DNA of 64,000 bases from Filimonas lacunae (lineage in GTDB: Bacteria > Bacteroidota > Bacteroidia > Chitinophagales > Chitinophagaceae): positions 7,072,823 through 7,136,822 of the forward strand of contig NZ_AP017422.1 in the NCBI RefSeq assembly GCF_002355595.1, read 5' to 3'. Shown one piece after another: positions 60,722 through 64,000 of the stretch. Both the position numbers and the translations under genes were made by a program. Each line of letters starts with the position of its first letter. The first letter of the stretch is position 1. The notes below the pieces were generated by a model, which did not search any database, was not told the DNA's origin, and saw only the letters and a program-made list of their open reading frames with translations.

Positions 60722-62143
60722 ATGAAAATTGAACAAATTTACACCGGCTGTCTGGCCCATGGTGCATACTACATCCAGAGTGGAAGTGAGATAGCTATTA
60801 TAGACCCTTTACGTGAAACAAAACCTTACACCCTGCGTGCCTTAGGTAACGAGGGTAAGATCAAGTATATTTTTGAAACCCATTTCCACGCCGATTTCGT
60901 TTCAGGTCACGTTGATCTGGCTAAGCAAACCGGTGCAACCGTGGTGTTTGGACCTACTGCGCAACCTGCTTTTGATGCGCATGTGGGTTACGATGGCGAA
61001 AAATTCCAGGTAGGCGAAGTAACTTTTACCTTATTACATACACCTGGTCATACTATGGAAAGTGCGTGTTACCTGTTGACAGATAAAAATGGTAAAGATA
61101 TTGCCCTGTTTTCAGGAGATACCCTGTTTATTGGTGATGTAGGTCGCCCTGACCTGGCACAGAAATTTGCCGGCAAAACGCAAGACGAACTGGCTAAGAT
61201 TTTGTTTCATTCCCTGCGCGATAAAATTATGCCATTGGGTGATGATATTGTAGTTTATCCCGGGCATGGCGCAGGTAGTGCCTGTGGCAAAAATATGAGC
61301 AAGGAAACTTCTGATACCCTGGGTCACCAGAAAAGTCAGAACTATGCTTTACGTGCTGATATGACGGAAGAAGAGTTTGTAAAGGAAGTAACCACCGGGT
61401 TAATGCCTCCACCAGCTTATTTCCCTATCAACGTAATGATGAACAAAACCGGTTATGAAAGCATTGACAAGGTGGTGAAGAAAGGTTCACGTGCTTTCAG
61501 TGCAGAAGAGTTTGAAGCGCTGGCCAACAGCACCAAGGCTTTATTGCTGGATACGCGTAAAGCTTCTGTGTTTGCAGAAGGTTTTATTCCTAATTCTGTT
61601 AACATTGGCATTGATGGTAGTTTTGCTCCATGGGTAGGTGCGCTTATCCAGGATACGAAGCAACCCATTTTACTGATCACTGAGTTTGGTCGTGAAGAAG
61701 AAGCGGTATACCGTTTAGCACGCGTAGGTTACGACAATGCTATTGGTTACCTGGAAGGTGGTATTAAGGCATGGGTAGATGCGGGAAAAGAACTGGATAC
61801 CGTACAAACTATTTCTGCGGAAGACTTTTTCGCAGTGAAAAAAGCAGCTAACGATAACCTGGATATTCTGGATATCAGGAAGAAAAACGAATATGATGCA
61901 GAGCATATCAGGGTAGCTAAAAATCTGCCGCTGGATTATATTAACCAGACGATGGATCAGGTAGATAAAAACAAAACCTACTATGTGCATTGTGCAGGCG
62001 GTTACCGTTCTATGATCTTTGTGTCTATTTTAAAAGCAAGAGGTTACCATAATCTGATAGATGTGAAAGGCGGTATGGGGGCTATTAAAGAAACCAACCT
62101 GTTTTCTCTGACAGATTATGTGAAGCCGGTTTCTATGTTATAA
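60722..62143 (+). CDS. Persulfide-dioxygenase-like MBL/double-rhodanese fusion
   Basis: 473 residues. Residues 1-about 250 are a metallo-beta-lactamase fold like ETHE1: H54-x-H56-A-D58-F59, HTPGHTMES and FSGDTLFIGDVGRPDL. F59 replaces the usual second His of HxHxDH, consistent with a mononuclear iron site. Rhodanese 1 (about 270-355) has TEFGRE where the catalytic Cys would be, so is inactive; rhodanese 2 (about 370-465) keeps C424 in VHCAGGYRS. It likely oxidises persulfide to sulfite or thiosulfate. Adjacent genes: small membrane protein, thioredoxin. Confidence 0.92.
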   Translation: MKIEQIYTGCLAHGAYYIQSGSEIAIIDPLRETKPYTLRALGNEGKIKYIFETHFHADFVSGHVDLAKQTGATVVFGPTAQPAFDAHVGYDGEKFQVGEVTFTLLHTPGHTMESACYLLTDKNGKDIALFSGDTLFIGDVGRPDLAQKFAGKTQDELAKILFHSLRDKIMPLGDDIVVYPGHGAGSACGKNMSKETSDTLGHQKSQNYALRADMTEEEFVKEVTTGLMPPPAYFPINVMMNKTGYESIDKVVKKGSRAFSAEEFEALANSTKALLLDTRKASVFAEGFIPNSVNIGIDGSFAPWVGALIQDTKQPILLITEFGREEEAVYRLARVGYDNAIGYLEGGIKAWVDAGKELDTVQTISAEDFFAVKKAANDNLDILDIRKKNEYDAEHIRVAKNLPLDYINQTMDQVDKNKTYYVHCAGGYRSMIFVSILKARGYHNLIDVKGGMGAIKETNLFSLTDYVKPVSML

Positions 62144-62156
62144 AAACAAACAGATA

Positions 62157-62411
62157 ATGAAAGCACGTTGGCAAAGGGTATTGTTTTCGGGATGGCATTT
62201 TATGCGCTGGGTGCGTTTGGTGTTTGGCACGTTCTTTTTAGTCGCTTCTATAGTATTGCACGATCTGGTGCTGGCACTGGCGGCTTTGTTTTTATTGTTC
62301 CAGGCACTTACCACGGTAGGCTGCAGTAGTGTAAATGGTTGTTTCACCAACCCTTTTACCCGGAAAAAACAGGCGGAAAGCGACATCACTTTTGAAGAAG
62401 TAAAAAGTTAA
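62157..62411 (+). CDS. Small membrane protein linked to the persulfide dioxygenase gene
   Basis: 84 residues, one or two membrane segments (about 18-38 and 40-58) followed by GCSSVNGC with two cysteines and a basic Lys/Glu-rich tail. Similar short proteins with a C-x-x-x-x-x-C end accompany sulfur genes in Bacteroidota as far as I recall. It lies 13 bp after the dioxygenase and 18 bp before thioredoxin, so it is on the same transcript. Role unknown; sulfide or thiol transport is conceivable. Confidence 0.75.
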   Translation: MKARWQRVLFSGWHFMRWVRLVFGTFFLVASIVLHDLVLALAALFLLFQALTTVGCSSVNGCFTNPFTRKKQAESDITFEEVKS

Positions 62412-62429
62412 CCTGAAAATAGAATCCAT

Positions 62430-62726
62430 ATGGCAACGTTCACTGAAATTATCAATAGCGATAAACCTGTGCTGGTAGATTTTTTTGCAGAGTGGTGTGG
62501 CCCTTGCAAAATGATGAAACCCATACTGGACGAATTAAAAGCCAAAGTGGGCGACAATGCTACCATTATTAAGGTAGATGTTGATAAAAACCCGGCAGCG
62601 GCCAATGCTTACCAGGTACAGGGTGTTCCCACCCTGATACTGTTTAAAAAAGGGCAAATCAAGTGGCGTCAGAGTGGTGTGGTGCCCGCAGGAAACCTGG
62701 AGCAGATTATTAAGCAACATGCCTGA
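62430..62726 (+). CDS. Thioredoxin
   Basis: 98 residues, a minimal thioredoxin. Active site [16 protein letters not shown] (C31 and C34 approximately) and cis-proline loop [14 protein letters not shown]. No signal peptide: cytosolic disulfide reductase. Its place after the persulfide dioxygenase gene suggests that it recycles cysteine persulfides or reduces the fusion protein. An intrinsic terminator follows. Confidence 0.95.
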   Translation: MATFTEIINSDKPVLVDFFAEWCGPCKMMKPILDELKAKVGDNATIIKVDVDKNPAAANAYQVQGVPTLILFKKGQIKWRQSGVVPAGNLEQIIKQHA

Positions 62727-62749
62727 GTACAAAGAACATAGACCATGAA

Positions 62750-62780
62750 AAAGGAGCCTGCGAAGGCTCCTTTGCTTTTT
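62750..62780 (+). terminator. Intrinsic terminator after thioredoxin
   Basis: AAAGGAGCC (62750-62758) and GGCTCCTTT (62765-62773), a 9-bp stem with TGCGAA loop, then GCTTTTT. Confidence 0.8.
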
Positions 62781-62796
62781 ATACTGTAACCGTTAC

Positions 62797-64000
62797 TTAA
62801 AACAATTGCACGCCTACCTGCCATCCCAGCCAGCCACGGGTGGCATTGCCGGAAAACAGGGAATGTGCAGGAGTTGTTTCCACATAACCGGCTTTGGCTG
62901 CTTTGGGGTTGCCTACATACAATACCGGCCCTGCTATTATCCCCAGCCTTTTACCCAGCATCATTTGTAAGGCAGGCTGGTAGCTATAAATTTCCTGCCA
63001 CTGGCCATTGTAAATATGCTGTGCGGTAATTTCATTTATCCAGCTGATGCTGTTGTTAAGTGCTATCTCTGTACCAAACCCATATCCGTAACTATAGGCT
63101 TTACGGTTGCTTCCTGTATTGATGCCGCCCATTACCAGGCTGTACAATTTTTTATTACCTGCTTTATATGCCAGGTTTACATCCATTAAGGAGTTATGGA
63201 TTACCAACATTTTATGATACCCACTTTTAGTAATGGTAACCAGGGCCAGGCTACATCCATCCAAGGTATCAGCAATATTTATTAATCCTACCTGCAGGCC
63301 TTTTAAGCGGCGTGTGCGGTTAAGTATGCCTGCCACCTGTAAACCGCTGGTGCTTCCTTTTACAATATTGGCAATGCCCGCCACCTGAAAACCGGTAATG
63401 TTGCTGTCGGTAATGTTGGCAATGCCTGCTACCTGCATCCCTTTCACTGCCCCGGATGTGTTTACAATACCCGCCACCTGCAATCCTTTTACCGAATCCT
63501 GCACATGGTTGTGTATGCCTGCTACCTGTAACCCTTCCACTTTACCTCCTACTGCGTTGTTAATGCCTGCTACCTGAACATACTTTGCATCTTTTTTATT
63601 GATGTTGAACAGGCCGGCTACTTCCAACCCACGGGTACCGGCAGTATAACCGCCCAGCACATTAAAAGAAAACTTATTCACCACCTGGGTACTCATGTTG
63701 CCATGTGAGCCCAGGCCCGGCGTTAATGAAAACTGCACAGGTTTGCTGGCAAAAAAGTTACGCAGGTTCAGGCTTTGAATACTTTGTGCAGGCGTAATAA
63801 ACAAATGTGCTATCCATCCTTTTTCAATTTTCGAGTTCAGCACCAGCGGATCTAACTCGGCCGATATTGGTTGAATGGCAATGGTGAGTTCATAACTCTG
63901 GCCAGGCCGTATTATAATAGCGGTATCTGCATAAGAAATACGGCTGATGCTAATGGCCAGCTGGGGAGGGTAATTTCCTTTCTCTTTCAGCTTTAATTTA
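62797..64000 (-). CDS. VAGI-repeat protein (partial at right edge), likely surface or outer-membrane
   Basis: The frame runs open to the window edge on the minus strand, so it is incomplete at the N-terminus. A GTG at 63841-63843 inside it is not the start: the upstream codons (reading GNYPPQLAISISRISYADTA and ELTIAIQPISAELDPLVL) continue in frame and look like the end of a carboxypeptidase-regulatory-like domain. Residues after that hold about nine 15-16-residue repeats with GxQVAGIxN, then a beta-strand region ending GNATRGWLGWQVGVQLF, a hydrophobic aromatic C-terminus typical of an outer-membrane barrel. No enzyme motif seen. A surface-exposed beta-helix or barrel is likely. Confidence 0.8.
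   Translation of the reverse strand, partial: KLKLKEKGNYPPQLAISISRISYADTAIIIRPGQSYELTIAIQPISAELDPLVLNSKIEKGWIAHLFITPAQSIQSLNLRNFFASKPVQFSLTPGLGSHGNMSTQVVNKFSFNVLGGYTAGTRGLEVAGLFNINKKDAKYVQVAGINNAVGGKVEGLQVAGIHNHVQDSVKGLQVAGIVNTSGAVKGMQVAGIANITDSNITGFQVAGIANIVKGSTSGLQVAGILNRTRRLKGLQVGLINIADTLDGCSLALVTITKSGYHKMLVIHNSLMDVNLAYKAGNKKLYSLVMGGINTGSNRKAYSYGYGFGTEIALNNSISWINEITAQHIYNGQWQEIYSYQPALQMMLGKRLGIIAGPVLYVGNPKAAKAGYVETTPAHSLFSGNATRGWLGWQVGVQLF
63244..63630 (-). repeat. About nine tandem protein repeats of 15-16 residues (GxQVAGIxN)
   Basis: In order on the protein: GLEVAGLFN, YVQVAGINN, GLQVAGIHN, GLQVAGIVN, GMQVAGIAN, GFQVAGIAN, GLQVAGILN, GLQVGLIN and a final degenerate GCSLALV. Spacing 15 or 16 residues. 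The VAGI core is nearly invariant while the linkers vary. A stacked beta structure is plausible. Confidence 0.85.

Noticed and set aside
1-64000. Search for tRNA, rRNA, CRISPR arrays, IS elements and prophage genes
   Set aside because: None recognised on either strand; the few direct repeats are short and not regularly spaced, and no transposase or integrase motifs appear.

Overview
The window looks like an ordinary chromosomal segment of a Bacteroidota bacterium, probably a Chitinophagaceae relative. Four things point there: promoter -7 elements of the TAnnTTTG type in front of many genes, few Shine-Dalgarno sequences, Bacteroidota-type families (DUF2480, HYC_CC_PP-like, DUF5522-like, a T9SS-type C-terminal tail), and an Alternative Complex III locus joined to an aa3-type cytochrome oxidase locus. 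I see no rRNA, tRNA, CRISPR array, insertion sequence or prophage. Taxonomy is inferred from protein families only.

Layout. 1-1133: the end of a secreted protein and a secreted regulatory-like-domain protein. 1122-2135: nadA. 2136-2633: the only gene-free stretch longer than 300 bp, packed with DnaA-box-like sequences and inverted repeats (candidate origin or DnaA-responsive region). 2634-11563: ppiD-like foldase, DUF2480 protein, CPA1 antiporter with corA, OmpA lipoprotein, META lipoprotein, DUF72 protein and EamA exporter. 11671-16175: UvrD/PcrA helicase, AhpC peroxiredoxin with an AhpD-like partner, and an NFU iron-sulfur carrier. 16185-20601: AI-2E family permease, pnuC-nadR (NAD salvage), fatty-acid hydroxylase family protein and dnaN. 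20758-24847: recX, a KdnB-like dehydrogenase, recA, a Crp-family regulator and mgsA. 24861-33208: M28 peptidase, rpiA, uvrB, a solitary ParA-like ATPase and an AsmA-like protein. 33248-36279: a FrnE-like dithiol oxidoreductase, then a secreted metal-handling cluster (HYC_CC_PP-like protein, two HMA-domain proteins, one predicted beta-barrel). 36373-36993: purN.

37228-53139 is a 16-kb respiratory block on one strand: actABCDEF (quinol:electron acceptor oxidoreductase), then cytochrome oxidase subunits II and I, heme O synthase, two subunit III genes and a subunit IV. After a terminator come SCO and a DUF420 protein. Electrons should pass from menaquinol through the ActB Fe-S centres and the ActA/ActE hemes to CuA of subunit II and then to the heme-copper centre of subunit I; CyoE, SCO and DUF420 serve cofactor supply and assembly.

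53145-59292 is a tight minus-strand run (trmB, DUF5522-like, alkyltransferase-like protein, CocE/NonD hydrolase, M48 protease, unknown secreted protein). 59406-64000 holds a PAS protein with a histidine-kinase dimerisation segment but no ATPase domain, a persulfide-dioxygenase/rhodanese fusion with a small membrane protein and thioredoxin, and a right-edge gene with about nine 15-16-residue GxQVAGIxN repeats.

The best candidates for something undescribed are the metal cluster with its shared upstream motif, the EF-hand loop inside the DUF420 oxidase-assembly protein, the DnaA-box-rich gap, the uvrB operator-like palindrome, and the VAGI-repeat protein. Most of the rest is well-known housekeeping.
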